Both the position numbers and the translations under genes were made by a program. From Chloroflexota bacterium (GTDB taxonomy: Bacteria > Chloroflexota > Dormibacteria > Aeolococcales > Aeolococcaceae), in the NCBI GenBank assembly GCA_028287605.1, contig JAQBPI010000019.1, forward strand, positions 1 through 6,254: a stretch of 6,254 nucleotides of DNA, given 5' to 3'. The number at the start of each line of letters is the position of its first letter. The stretch's first letter is position 1. The notes beneath the pieces were generated by a model. It did no database searches and was not told the DNA's origin. It worked only from the letters and a program-made list of their open reading frames with translations. Below, piece by piece: positions 1-5,937 of the stretch.

Positions 1-479
1 CCCTGGCCGATGCGGCCGAATCCGACGATGCCCAGCAGCGCGTCGTGGAGGTCGAGGCCGAGCATGAACTCCGGCTCGACACCGCGGAAGCCGCCGCTGC
101 GGGTCACCGCGTCACCCTCGCAGAGCCGCCGGGCGGCGGCGAGGATCAGGCCGAGGGCGCAGTCGGCGGTGGCGTCGCTGAGCACCCCGGGGGTGTGCCC
201 GACCACCACGCGGCGCTCGCTGGCCGCGGGGATGTCCACGTTGTCGAAGCCCACGCTGAAGAGGCTGACCGCGCGCAGGCGCGGCAGGCCGGCGTCGAGG
301 ACGGCGGGGGTGACGGGGTCGCGGAGCTGGGCGCAGAGCACGTCCACGCCGGCGGCGAGCTCGGCGCCGAGCTCCTCCGCACCGGGGCTGCGGCCGAGCA
401 CGCGCACCTCGGCGGCGGCGGCCAGCAGCTCGGGAGCGGGCGCGGGCAGGGGCAGGGTGCAGAGCACGAGCGGGGCCAT
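1..479 (-). CDS. D-2-hydroxyacid dehydrogenase, glyoxylate/hydroxypyruvate reductase type (N-terminal part, cut by window edge)
   Basis: Reading the minus strand from ATG at 479 gives about 159 codons without a stop to the left edge. The visible part covers the N-terminal substrate-side domain and the start of the Rossmann fold. Near residue 70 is SLFSVGFDNVDI, followed by HTPGVLSDATADCALGLIL, the typical run before the NAD(P) domain, and the piece ends in GIVGFGRIGQ, the dinucleotide-binding glycine motif. Known family members are cytosolic enzymes reducing glyoxylate, hydroxypyruvate or related 2-oxoacids with NAD(P)H. The catalytic Arg, Glu and His would lie beyond the edge, so exact substrate and intactness cannot be judged. 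The start is supported by a TATAAA box 6 bases upstream (leaderless arrangement). It diverges from the helicase gene. Family assignment is strong; substrate is inferred and phosphoglycerate dehydrogenase is a weaker alternative. Confidence 0.88.
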   Translation of the reverse strand, partial: MAPLVLCTLPLPAPAPELLAAAAEVRVLGRSPGAEELGAELAAGVDVLCAQLRDPVTPAVLDAGLPRLRAVSLFSVGFDNVDIPAASERRVVVGHTPGVLSDATADCALGLILAAARRLCEGDAVTRSGGFRGVEPEFMLGLDLHDALLGIVGFGRIGQ

Positions 480-485
480 CACCGC

Positions 486-491
486 TTTATA
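486..491 (-). promoter_or_regulatory. -10 box (TATAAA) of the dehydrogenase, leaderless start
   Basis: On the minus strand TATAAA (5 of 6 matches to TATAAT) is followed by six bases, GCGGTG, and then ATG at 479. Transcription starting seven bases after the box would begin on the A of the start codon, so the mRNA would have no leader. No good -35 hexamer was found at 16-18 bases. It is one of the few AT-rich spots in this region, which supports it. Confidence 0.55.
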
Positions 492-517
492 CGCGAGCGG
501 GGAGCTGCTCCGATCAC
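487..517 (+). promoter_or_regulatory. Possible -10 and ribosome-binding region of the helicase
   Basis: The plus strand reads TTATAC at 487-492, overlapping the minus-strand -10, then GGGGAG at 499-504, a Shine-Dalgarno-like run 13 bases before GTG 518. The 11-base sequence GGAGCTGCTCC at 501-511 is a perfect inverted repeat around one central base and could mask the ribosome site or act as an operator. A second TANNNT box, TACTCT, at 536-541 would fit a later start at GTG 545 or TTG 551. The arrangement is suggestive only. Confidence 0.25.
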
Positions 518-1795
518 GTGTTCGGGGACCTGTGGTACTCTCGTGTGGTCTTGCGCCAACGCTCTCGCCTGCGGCCCAACCGGCCGCCCGTCGCGAGACC
601 CCGTCCTCTCGATGAGGACAGGGTCGCGACCTCTGATCCCGAACCTCGCGTCCGCTTCGATGCCCTTGGCCTCAGCGAACCCGTGATGGAAGCCGTTCGC
701 GCCATGGGGTTCACCGAGGCGACGCCGATCCAGGCGCGGGCGATCCCACCGGGGCGCGAGGGCCGCGACGTCATCGGCCAGGCGCACACCGGCAGCGGCA
801 AGACCGTCGCGTTCGGCGTCCCCATCGTCGAGCGCAGCGACCCCAACGGCCCGGCGGTCCAGGCGCTCGTCCTCTGCCCGACCCGCGAGCTCTGCGTCCA
901 GGTGCACGACGAGCTCACCCGGCTCGGCGCTCCCCGGGGCATCCGCTCGATCGCGATCTTCGGGGGCGAGGCGATCAAGCGCCAGCTCGACCTGCTGCAC
1001 ACCCACCCGCAGGTGGTGGTGGCCACGCCCGGCCGTCTCCTCGACCACTGCAACCGCGGCACCATCTCGCTCGCCGGGGTGCGCATCGCGGTGCTCGACG
1101 AGGCCGACCGGATGCTGGACATGGGCTTCGCGCCCGACGTCGAGCGGATCCTCCGCCAGTGCCCCACCGACCGGCAGACGCTGCTCTTCAGCGCCACCGT
1201 GCCCGACTGGGTGGCGCGGCTCAGCAGCAAGTACATGCGCGACCCCGAGCGCATCACCGTCAGTGACACCCCGGAGATCGCCTCCGACATCCGGCAGCTC
1301 TACCTGCAGACCAGCTGGGCGGACAAGGTCGACGCGCTCAGCCGCATCCTCGACCAGCCCGACCTCACCATGGCGCTGATCTTCACCGAGACCAAGCGCA
1401 ACGCCGACATGCTGGAGATCCAGCTGCGCTCGCGCGGGTACAACCCGGGGCTGCTCCACGGCGACCTCTCCCAGAAGGACCGCGACCGGGCGATGCAGCA
1501 GTTCAAGGACGCGCACACCCGCTCGCTGATCGCCACCAACATCGCCGCCCGCGGACTCGACATCGACGACATCTCCCACGTCATCAACTTCGACGTCCCG
1601 CTGACCCCGGAGGACTACCTGCATCGCGTCGGCCGCACCGGCCGGGCGGGACGCAAGGGCGTGGCCGTCACCCTGATCACCCCCAGCGAGATCCTGCGAC
1701 TGCGCGACGTCGAGCGGATGGCGCGCACCCGGATCGAGCGCGCGTCGCTCGACGTCGACTTCCCGGTCGTCGTCGACCAGGCCGCGAGCGCCTGA
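518..1795 (+). CDS. DEAD-box ATP-dependent RNA helicase
   Basis: The 425-residue product has every core motif in order: Q-motif (F47, GFTEATPIQ to Q72), Walker A AHTGSGKT at 89-96, Ia PTRELCVQ at 121-128, GG at 149-150, Ib TPGRLLD at 170-176, DEAD at 194-197, SAT at 225-227, IV ALIFTETK at 286-293, V ARGLDID at 344-350 and VI HRVGRTGRAGRKG at 369-381. It is an RNA-dependent ATPase of the cytosol that unwinds short RNA duplexes, in families known for ribosome assembly, mRNA decay or cold adaptation. It ends about 45 residues after motif VI, so it lacks the long basic or RNA-binding tail of DeaD/CsdA or DbpA types and is close to a minimal core. The start is GTG 518; GTG 545 or TTG 551 would remove up to 11 residues outside any motif. 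The specific subfamily cannot be named. Confidence 0.95.
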   Translation: MFGDLWYSRVVLRQRSRLRPNRPPVARPRPLDEDRVATSDPEPRVRFDALGLSEPVMEAVRAMGFTEATPIQARAIPPGREGRDVIGQAHTGSGKTVAFGVPIVERSDPNGPAVQALVLCPTRELCVQVHDELTRLGAPRGIRSIAIFGGEAIKRQLDLLHTHPQVVVATPGRLLDHCNRGTISLAGVRIAVLDEADRMLDMGFAPDVERILRQCPTDRQTLLFSATVPDWVARLSSKYMRDPERITVSDTPEIASDIRQLYLQTSWADKVDALSRILDQPDLTMALIFTETKRNADMLEIQLRSRGYNPGLLHGDLSQKDRDRAMQQFKDAHTRSLIATNIAARGLDIDDISHVINFDVPLTPEDYLHRVGRTGRAGRKGVAVTLITPSEILRLRDVERMARTRIERASLDVDFPVVVDQAASA

Positions 1796-2577
1796 CCGGG
1801 GCGCCCCACCTCCACGACACCGGCGAGGGCCGGGCGCTGCTCCTGCTCCACGCCTTTCCCCTCGACGGCTCGCAGTGGGACCACCAGGTGGCGGTGCTGA
1901 GCGATCGCTGGCGCTGCCTCCGCCCCGACGCCTTCGGCTGCGGCGCCTCGCCGCCGCCACCGCCGGGGCTCACCCTCGACGCCGTCGCCGCGGCGGTGCT
2001 CGACGAGCTCGACGCCCGCGGCGTCGACGAGGTGGCGGTCGTCGGCCTCTCCATGGGCGGCTACACCGCGATGGCGATGCTCCGCCGGGCGCCGCAGCGG
2101 GTCCGCGCGCTGGTGCTCGCCGACACCCGGGCGGCGGCCGACCCCGAGCCCGCCCGAGCCGACCGGCTGGCGATGGCCGCACGGGTGCGCGCCGAGGGGG
2201 TCGAGCCGATCGTCGAGCCCATGCTGCTGAAGCTCCTCAGCGCCCGCGGCCGCGAGGAGGTGCACGTCGCCGACCCGGTCCGTGGCCGGATCCGCCGCTG
2301 CACCCCGGAGGGGGTGGCCGCCTGTCAGGAGGCGATGGCGGCGCGCCCGGACAGCACCGCGCTGATCGCCGCCATCCGGGTGCCCACCCTGGTGATCTGC
2401 GGCGCCGAGGATGCGAACGCCCCGGTCGACGAGATGCGCGCCATGGCGGCGACCATCCCCGGCTCGCGCTTCGCGGTGATCGAGCAGGCGGGGCACCTGT
2501 CCAACCTCGAGCAGCCCGCAGAGTTCGGCGCCCTGCTGAACGACTTCCTCGCCGAGGCCTATCCGCCCGGAGGCTGA
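1792..2577 (+). CDS. Alpha/beta hydrolase, likely starting at a non-standard CTG codon
   Basis: The protein is an alpha/beta-hydrolase-fold enzyme of the enol-lactonase/esterase class; the substrate is unknown. Counting from CTG 1792 it has 261 residues. LLLLHAFPLDG (16-26) forms the oxyanion-hole loop (HAFP where HGFP is usual), GLSMGG carries the nucleophile Ser87, GAED the acid Asp207 and QAGH the base His235. The core HDTGEGRALLLLH begins at residue 8. Between the helicase stop and GTG 1888 this frame has no ATG, GTG or TTG, and none was found in the preceding 350 bases. Starting at GTG 1888 would delete strand one and the oxyanion loop, so it would give an inactive protein. CTG 1792 overlaps the helicase TGA (CTGA), fitting translational coupling, but no clear ribosome site precedes it. 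A sequencing error near the junction is the alternative. It is probably co-transcribed with the helicase. Confidence 0.85.
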   Translation: MTGAPHLHDTGEGRALLLLHAFPLDGSQWDHQVAVLSDRWRCLRPDAFGCGASPPPPPGLTLDAVAAAVLDELDARGVDEVAVVGLSMGGYTAMAMLRRAPQRVRALVLADTRAAADPEPARADRLAMAARVRAEGVEPIVEPMLLKLLSARGREEVHVADPVRGRIRRCTPEGVAACQEAMAARPDSTALIAAIRVPTLVICGAEDANAPVDEMRAMAATIPGSRFAVIEQAGHLSNLEQPAEFGALLNDFLAEAYPPGG

Positions 2578-2619
2578 GGAGCCCGATCACCCTTCACCAG
2601 TCCCTCTCAGGCCGGCGCC

Positions 2620-2815
2620 TCATCCGCATTGCTCCCTGACCAGGTTCATGAGCTCTGCCTCGCTCAGAGGCGGGGGCTGCCACTCCTGCGACGCCATGTG
2701 CTCGACGAAGTCATCGGGCAGACGCACCTGATATCTGTCCACGTAGTAGGCGAGGTCCGACGGCCATTCCCATTTTCCATCGGTCAGGATCTGGAGGGTA
2801 CCGATCGGAGGGCAT
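2620..2815 (-). pseudogene. Small gene with DGKWEWPSDLAYYV motif, apparently frameshifted near its start
   Basis: The minus strand between 2817 and the TGA at 2620-2622 holds 65 sense codons that read like a real protein: ILTDGKWEWPSDLAYYV, then RYQVRLPDDFVEHM, then a Pro-rich turn and a Glu-rich helix ending REQCG. In that frame no ATG, GTG or TTG precedes the motif, and the frame begins at the TAG ending the upstream 81-residue gene. An ATG at 2815, two bases after that TAG, is in another frame and reads MPSDRY. Removing one base from the C run (plus-strand ggg at 2796-2798) would join them into a 64-residue protein MPSDRYLQILTDGKWEWP and onward. This suggests a one-base frameshift, either a real lesion or a sequencing error. 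Alternatives are an amber-interrupted extension of the upstream protein, or a 40-residue form from GTG 2742. I recall similar DGxWxWPxDLxYYV segments in small uncharacterised proteins but cannot name a family. By position it may be an immunity-type or accessory partner of the large protein. Confidence 0.55.
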
Positions 2816-2817
2816 CG

Positions 2818-3063
2818 CTACAGCAGGTCGCGCTCCGGATCGATCGCCTCCAAGCGCAGCACATCCCTCGGTAGCCCGAAGGCATCGGCCTGCTGCTGCA
2901 TCAGGGAGACCACCTCATGCAGGCCCATCAGACGCCCCGCCTCGAATTCCTCGTCGGGGCCGCCTCTCGCCGAGTCCCTTCGCCTCCTCGCCTCGAGTGC
3001 CATATCCCCGACAAGCTGCCCCAAGTCCCCGAGGAACAGTGTGCACACCTCCTCACGTGCCAC
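2818..3063 (-). CDS. Small 81-residue protein, possible immunity/accessory partner of the upstream toxin-like gene
   Basis: The GTG start at 3063 lies three bases after the stop of the 475-residue gene. A GGGGG run at 3071-3075, inside the end of that gene, is 7 bases upstream and makes a good ribosome site, so the two are surely co-translated. The product is acidic and soluble with no signal peptide or membrane segment. It seems to form an N-terminal helix (FLGDLGQLVGDMALEARRRR, about 10-29), a charged linker and a second helical stretch (EFEAGRLMGLHEVVSLMQQQ, about 39-58) followed by ADAFGLPRDVLRLEAIDPERDLL. I do not recognise a named family. Small soluble proteins directly downstream of polymorphic toxins are commonly their immunity proteins; that role is inferred from position only. 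It ends in TAG, and the same frame stays open beyond it for 65 codons. Confidence 0.75.
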   Translation of the reverse strand: MAREEVCTLFLGDLGQLVGDMALEARRRRDSARGGPDEEFEAGRLMGLHEVVSLMQQQADAFGLPRDVLRLEAIDPERDLL

Positions 3064-3066
3064 AAG

Positions 3067-4494
3067 TCAGCCCCCGTGATGTGAACGCAGCAGGCTCTCG
3101 AGAATCGTGAGCTGCGCGCGCTGTCGAGCGATGTCGGCCGGCCACTTCTTTCCGACCAGTGCCTTCTGCTGGGTGGGACTGAGCCCATCCCAGTTCTCGA
3201 TGAAGTCGCCTGGAGCTGCGATCTTCCTGAGATGGAGATCGATCTGCCGTTGCAATGAACGGATGCCTCGTTCCAGCTCAGCCTGACTTCGGCCGACGTA
3301 GTTCCTCAGGAACCCGGAGTTCCGGCCGCCGGCCAACGCCTCCGCGTAGGCGGTCGAGGTCGCAGCAGCGTCCTCAGTTCCCAGTGCTGCGGCCACCTGC
3401 GCAGCGCCCGGAACGGCGGCCCCCTCCGACGCCGTCACGGCGACCCGGGTAGCCGGTGCCGCCCCTCCTCCGAGCAGCGCCAAGAGCACCCCGGGGGTCA
3501 TACGCCCCTGCCAGCGCAGCAGGTTGCCGCTCTTCAGATCCTGGAGATCCAGGGTGCTGTCGGCCAGCCGAGTCGCCTTCACCACAGCCCCGACAGGGTC
3601 CAGGATCGCGTACTCGGGCGACAGCTTCCCAAGCTGCATCAGGCCCCTGGTCACGTTCAGCCGGGTGCGGAGCGCCTCCTGCGGGTCGATCAGAAGGTAC
3701 TGGGGCTGAAGCTTGGACAGCAGAACACCCAGGTCCTTCAGGTCGCTGAGCCCGCTCAGCAGACCGCTACCGAAGTCCTCTGCGGAGCCCAACGGATCCC
3801 TGACGAATGCCTCCGCGTCAGCGGCAGCCAGCCCCCAGGGGGTCAGCAATGCGACCGCCGTCGAGAGAAGCTTCGATGAATGCACGAGGCCGCCGAGCGG
3901 GGATGAGAAGTCGTGGAGGAGGTCCTCGGCGACATGGGCGGCGCCGCCCAGGACGTCACCGGGGTGCGTGAGGAGGCGGCCAACCTCTCCGACGACGCCC
4001 TCGCCGGCACCGATAGGGTCGGACCACACAGCGTGGGCTACTCCACCGAGGACCCCGAGGAGCCCGCCGCCTCCAGCGTCGTGATGCTTCTTCGCGGTAG
4101 GAGCCGTGTGATCCCTCTGCTGCGCCTGAGCCTCGTGCAGAGCGTCCGTGACCGCGAGGTCGTCTGCGAGCACCAACCCATCGTTGCCCCGCGCTCCAGC
4201 CCGTTCGAACGCGTCGGCCACCCGACCCACCCAGAGGTCGATCTCCTGGCAGCGCCGCGCGTACCGAGCCAGGTCATCCTCGAGGCGCGGCAAGGGCGCT
4301 CCGAACTCTGGACGGGTGGCGCGATACGCGTCGAGCACCGCACCCAGCCGCCTCGCCAGCTCATGGATCTGCTGATCGATCTGAAGCGCACTGCGTGCGT
4401 AGGCGCGCAGATGGGAAGGGACGGCGCTGCTGGCCCCCGTCGAGTGATCGCCGGCGGCTCGAGGTGGACCGAGATCCTCCTCGGGAGGCGTCAT
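3067..4494 (-). CDS. Polymorphic-toxin-like secreted protein with WXG/LXG-like N-terminus and distinct C-terminal domain
   Basis: From ATG 4494 the product has 475 residues. Residues about 25-100 are two long amphipathic helices (LRAYARSALQIDQQIHELARR and later DLWVGRVADAFERAG), resembling WXG100/LXG-like modules of type VII secretion substrates. Residues about 138-250 are a Gly/Ala/Leu-rich hydrophobic stretch with HPGDVLGG and DPLGSAEDFG, as in middle regions of large secreted toxins. Residues 259-271 and 288-300 form an imperfect repeat (LSKLQPQYLLIDP / LGKLSPEYAILDP). After an Ala-rich linker comes a compact C-terminal domain (about 393-475) with RSLQRQIDLHLRKI, ENWDGLSPTQQKAL and KKWPADIARQ. 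I recall similar endings on toxin-like proteins but cannot assign an enzyme or point to catalytic residues. There is no classical signal peptide. A GTG at 4521 is in frame, but it lies inside the promoter spacer, so ATG 4494 is preferred. Lower GC than both flanks hints at transfer. Function as a toxin is inferred. Confidence 0.8.
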   Translation of the reverse strand: MTPPEEDLGPPRAAGDHSTGASSAVPSHLRAYARSALQIDQQIHELARRLGAVLDAYRATRPEFGAPLPRLEDDLARYARRCQEIDLWVGRVADAFERAGARGNDGLVLADDLAVTDALHEAQAQQRDHTAPTAKKHHDAGGGGLLGVLGGVAHAVWSDPIGAGEGVVGEVGRLLTHPGDVLGGAAHVAEDLLHDFSSPLGGLVHSSKLLSTAVALLTPWGLAAADAEAFVRDPLGSAEDFGSGLLSGLSDLKDLGVLLSKLQPQYLLIDPQEALRTRLNVTRGLMQLGKLSPEYAILDPVGAVVKATRLADSTLDLQDLKSGNLLRWQGRMTPGVLLALLGGGAAPATRVAVTASEGAAVPGAAQVAAALGTEDAAATSTAYAEALAGGRNSGFLRNYVGRSQAELERGIRSLQRQIDLHLRKIAAPGDFIENWDGLSPTQQKALVGKKWPADIARQRAQLTILESLLRSHHGG

Positions 4495-4495
4495 G

Positions 4496-4531
4496 GGCGG
4501 CGATTCTCGCCCCCCATCCACCGTGTGTCAA
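4496..4531 (-). promoter_or_regulatory. Sigma-70-type promoter of the toxin-like operon (TTGACA, 17 bases, GAGAAT)
   Basis: On the minus strand TTGACA, a perfect -35, lies at 4531-4526. It is followed by a 17-base spacer and GAGAAT (4 of 6 matches to TATAAT) at 4508-4503. Start of transcription about seven bases on, near 4496, would be within two bases of ATG 4494, giving an essentially leaderless mRNA. The promoter occupies the short gap after the MoeZ-type gene, so the cassette has its own transcription. Confidence 0.65.
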
Positions 4532-4543
4532 CGCTACACCGTG
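4519..4543. repeat. Direct repeat CACCGTG flanking the -35 box
   Basis: CACCGTG occurs at 4519-4525 and again at 4537-4543, 18 bases apart, with the TTGACA box between the copies. The position would suit a regulator binding over the -35 region. Seven-base repeats can arise by chance, so this is a weak call. Confidence 0.25.
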
Positions 4544-4556
4544 GTGCAGTGGCCCC

Positions 4557-5753
4557 TCAGTGCGCCCCGGCGGCGGCCCCCGCGGGAGCCAGGTTGGGAT
4601 TGAGGCAGAAGCCCTCGTAGTCGATCGGCTCGGTGATCGTCGGGTTCTCGCCGCAGACCGGGCAGTGGGGGTCGCGCGGCACCCGGAACTCGCGGAAGCG
4701 CATGTCGAGGGCGTCGACGTGGAGCAGCCGGCCGGCCAGCGGCTCGCCGGCGCCGACGATCAGCTTCACCACCTCGGTGGCCTGGAGCACACCGACGATG
4801 CCGGGCAGCACCCCGAGCACGCCCGCCTCGGCGCAGGAGGGAGCCTCCTCCGGGGGCGGCGGCGACGGGTAGCGGCAGCGGTAGCAGGGCGAGGCGAAGG
4901 GCAGCACCGTGGTCACCTGGCCCTCGAAGCGGAAGATGCCACCGTCGACCAGCGGCTTGCGGGCGAACAGCGCGGCGTCGTTGGCCAGGTAGCGGGTCGG
5001 GAAGTTGTCGCAGCCGTTGACGATGACGTCGTACTGCGAGAACAGCTCGACGGCGTTCTCGGAGGTGAGCATCTCGCGGTGCTCGACCACGCGCACGTCG
5101 GGGTTGAGGCCGTTGATGGCGATCCGCGCGGACTCGGTCTTGGCCATGCCCACCCGGTCCACGCTGTGGATGATCTGGCGCTGCAGGTTGCTCATGTCGA
5201 CGGTGTCGAAGTCGAGCAGCCCCAGCGTCCCCACCCCGGCGGCGGCCAGGTAGAGGGCGGCGGGCGAGCCCAGGCCGCCGGCGCCGATGAGCAGCACCCT
5301 GGCGTCGAGCAGCTTCGCCTGGCCCTCCTCGCCCACCTCGGGAATGAGCAGGTGGCGGCTGTAGCGAAGCCGCTGCTCCGGGGTCAGGGTGCGGGGGACG
5401 ACGAAGTCGTAGCCCTTCGCCTTCCAGGCGCCGAAGCCGCCGGACATGGACTCGACGTCCTCGTAGCCGAGCTCGCGCAGCGCCCGGGCGGCGAGCAGCG
5501 AGCGCACCCCGCCGGCACAGTAGAGGGTGATCGGGGTCGACCGGTCGGCGACCCTGTCCTCGATCTGGGTCTCGAGGAAGCCCTTGCTGAGGTGGGTGGC
5601 CCCGGTCAGGTGCCCCTCCTCGAACTCGTACCGCTCGCGGACGTCGAGCAGGACGCGCCGTGGATCCCGGGCTCGCCCGTGCACCTCGTCGACGGTGACC
5701 TCGGGCACCACCGCCCTGGCGGCGGCGAGCAGGTCGCGGGAGGAAGTGGGCAT
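4557..5753 (-). CDS. moeZ: Adenylyltransferase/sulfurtransferase of the MoeZ/MoeB/MOCS3 type with N-terminal rhodanese domain
   Basis: The 398-residue protein is a fusion. Residues about 15-118 are a rhodanese domain with LLDVRE at 35-40, the active loop CAGGVRS with Cys79, and MSGGFGAWKAKGY at 103-115. Residues about 122-385 are a ThiF/MoeB E1-like domain with GAGGLGSP at 157-164 for ATP, DFDTVDMSNLQRQ at 181-193, zinc-type pairs C290/C293 and C364/C367, and Cys307, spaced exactly as human MOCS3 Cys239 is from its zinc cysteines. The family adenylates the C-terminal glycine of a sulfur-carrier protein (MoaD, ThiS or CysO type) and the rhodanese passes on sulfur, in molybdopterin, thiamine, cysteine or tRNA thiolation pathways. 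Usual MoeZ/MOCS3 has the rhodanese at the C-terminus; here it is first. ATG 5753 has GAGG 9 bases upstream. No carrier gene lies in the window, so the pathway is open and the gene symbol is by family only. Confidence 0.9.
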   Translation of the reverse strand: MPTSSRDLLAAARAVVPEVTVDEVHGRARDPRRVLLDVRERYEFEEGHLTGATHLSKGFLETQIEDRVADRSTPITLYCAGGVRSLLAARALRELGYEDVESMSGGFGAWKAKGYDFVVPRTLTPEQRLRYSRHLLIPEVGEEGQAKLLDARVLLIGAGGLGSPAALYLAAAGVGTLGLLDFDTVDMSNLQRQIIHSVDRVGMAKTESARIAINGLNPDVRVVEHREMLTSENAVELFSQYDVIVNGCDNFPTRYLANDAALFARKPLVDGGIFRFEGQVTTVLPFASPCYRCRYPSPPPPEEAPSCAEAGVLGVLPGIVGVLQATEVVKLIVGAGEPLAGRLLHVDALDMRFREFRVPRDPHCPVCGENPTITEPIDYEGFCLNPNLAPAGAAAGAH

Positions 5754-5783
5754 CGGGTGTCGCCTCAGCTAGTGGATCGGGAA

Positions 5784-5828
5784 GGTCAACATTGACCGTA
5801 CCATCTCCCGCCCGGGGTCAAACCGGGC
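5784..5828. promoter_or_regulatory. Operator-like GGTCAA elements upstream of the MoeZ-type gene
   Basis: GGTCAACATTGACC at 5784-5797 is a perfect palindrome of two 6-base arms around CA. A third GGTCAA at 5816-5821 lies 32 bases from the first, about three helical turns. It sits in the loop of an inverted repeat GCCCGG/CCGGGC (5810-5815 and 5823-5828). On the minus strand TTGACC at 5821-5816 could be a -35, with TACGGT at 5800-5795 as a TANNNT -10 (15-base spacer, short). Transcription would then start inside the palindrome, about 35 bases before ATG 5753. Binding by a regulator is inferred. Confidence 0.4.
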
Positions 5829-5907
5829 ACGATCGCTCCGAACCGCAAGGAACTCGGGCGCGGCACCGTTCTCAACATCAGGCGCTGGGCGTGGCGTCGG
5901 CCGGTTC

Positions 5908-5932
5908 CTCGAAGTGCCGGGAGTGCTTCGAG
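5908..5932. other. Perfect 7-base inverted repeat, hairpin
   Basis: CTCGAAG at 5908-5914 pairs with CTTCGAG at 5926-5932. On the plus-strand RNA two G-U pairs and one C-G pair extend the stem to 10 pairs around a five-base loop. No T run follows on either strand, so it is not a standard terminator. It may be part of an RNA together with the next stem-loop. Confidence 0.4.
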
Positions 5933-5937
5933 ACTGC

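Noticed and set aside
479..1960. A 493-codon open frame on the minus strand opposite the helicase
   Set aside because: It is Arg/Asp/Val-rich with no motif and lies antisense to a helicase whose motifs are all intact; long antisense frames are expected at this GC content.
2578..2625. Possible terminator between the convergent hydrolase and the small frameshifted gene
   Set aside because: Only a 4-pair stem (AGGC/GCCT) was found with no T run on either strand.
4395..5795. A 466-codon open frame on the plus strand
   Set aside because: It is His/Gly/Val/Asp-rich low-complexity sequence, the mirror of the MoeZ-type gene, with no recognisable domain.
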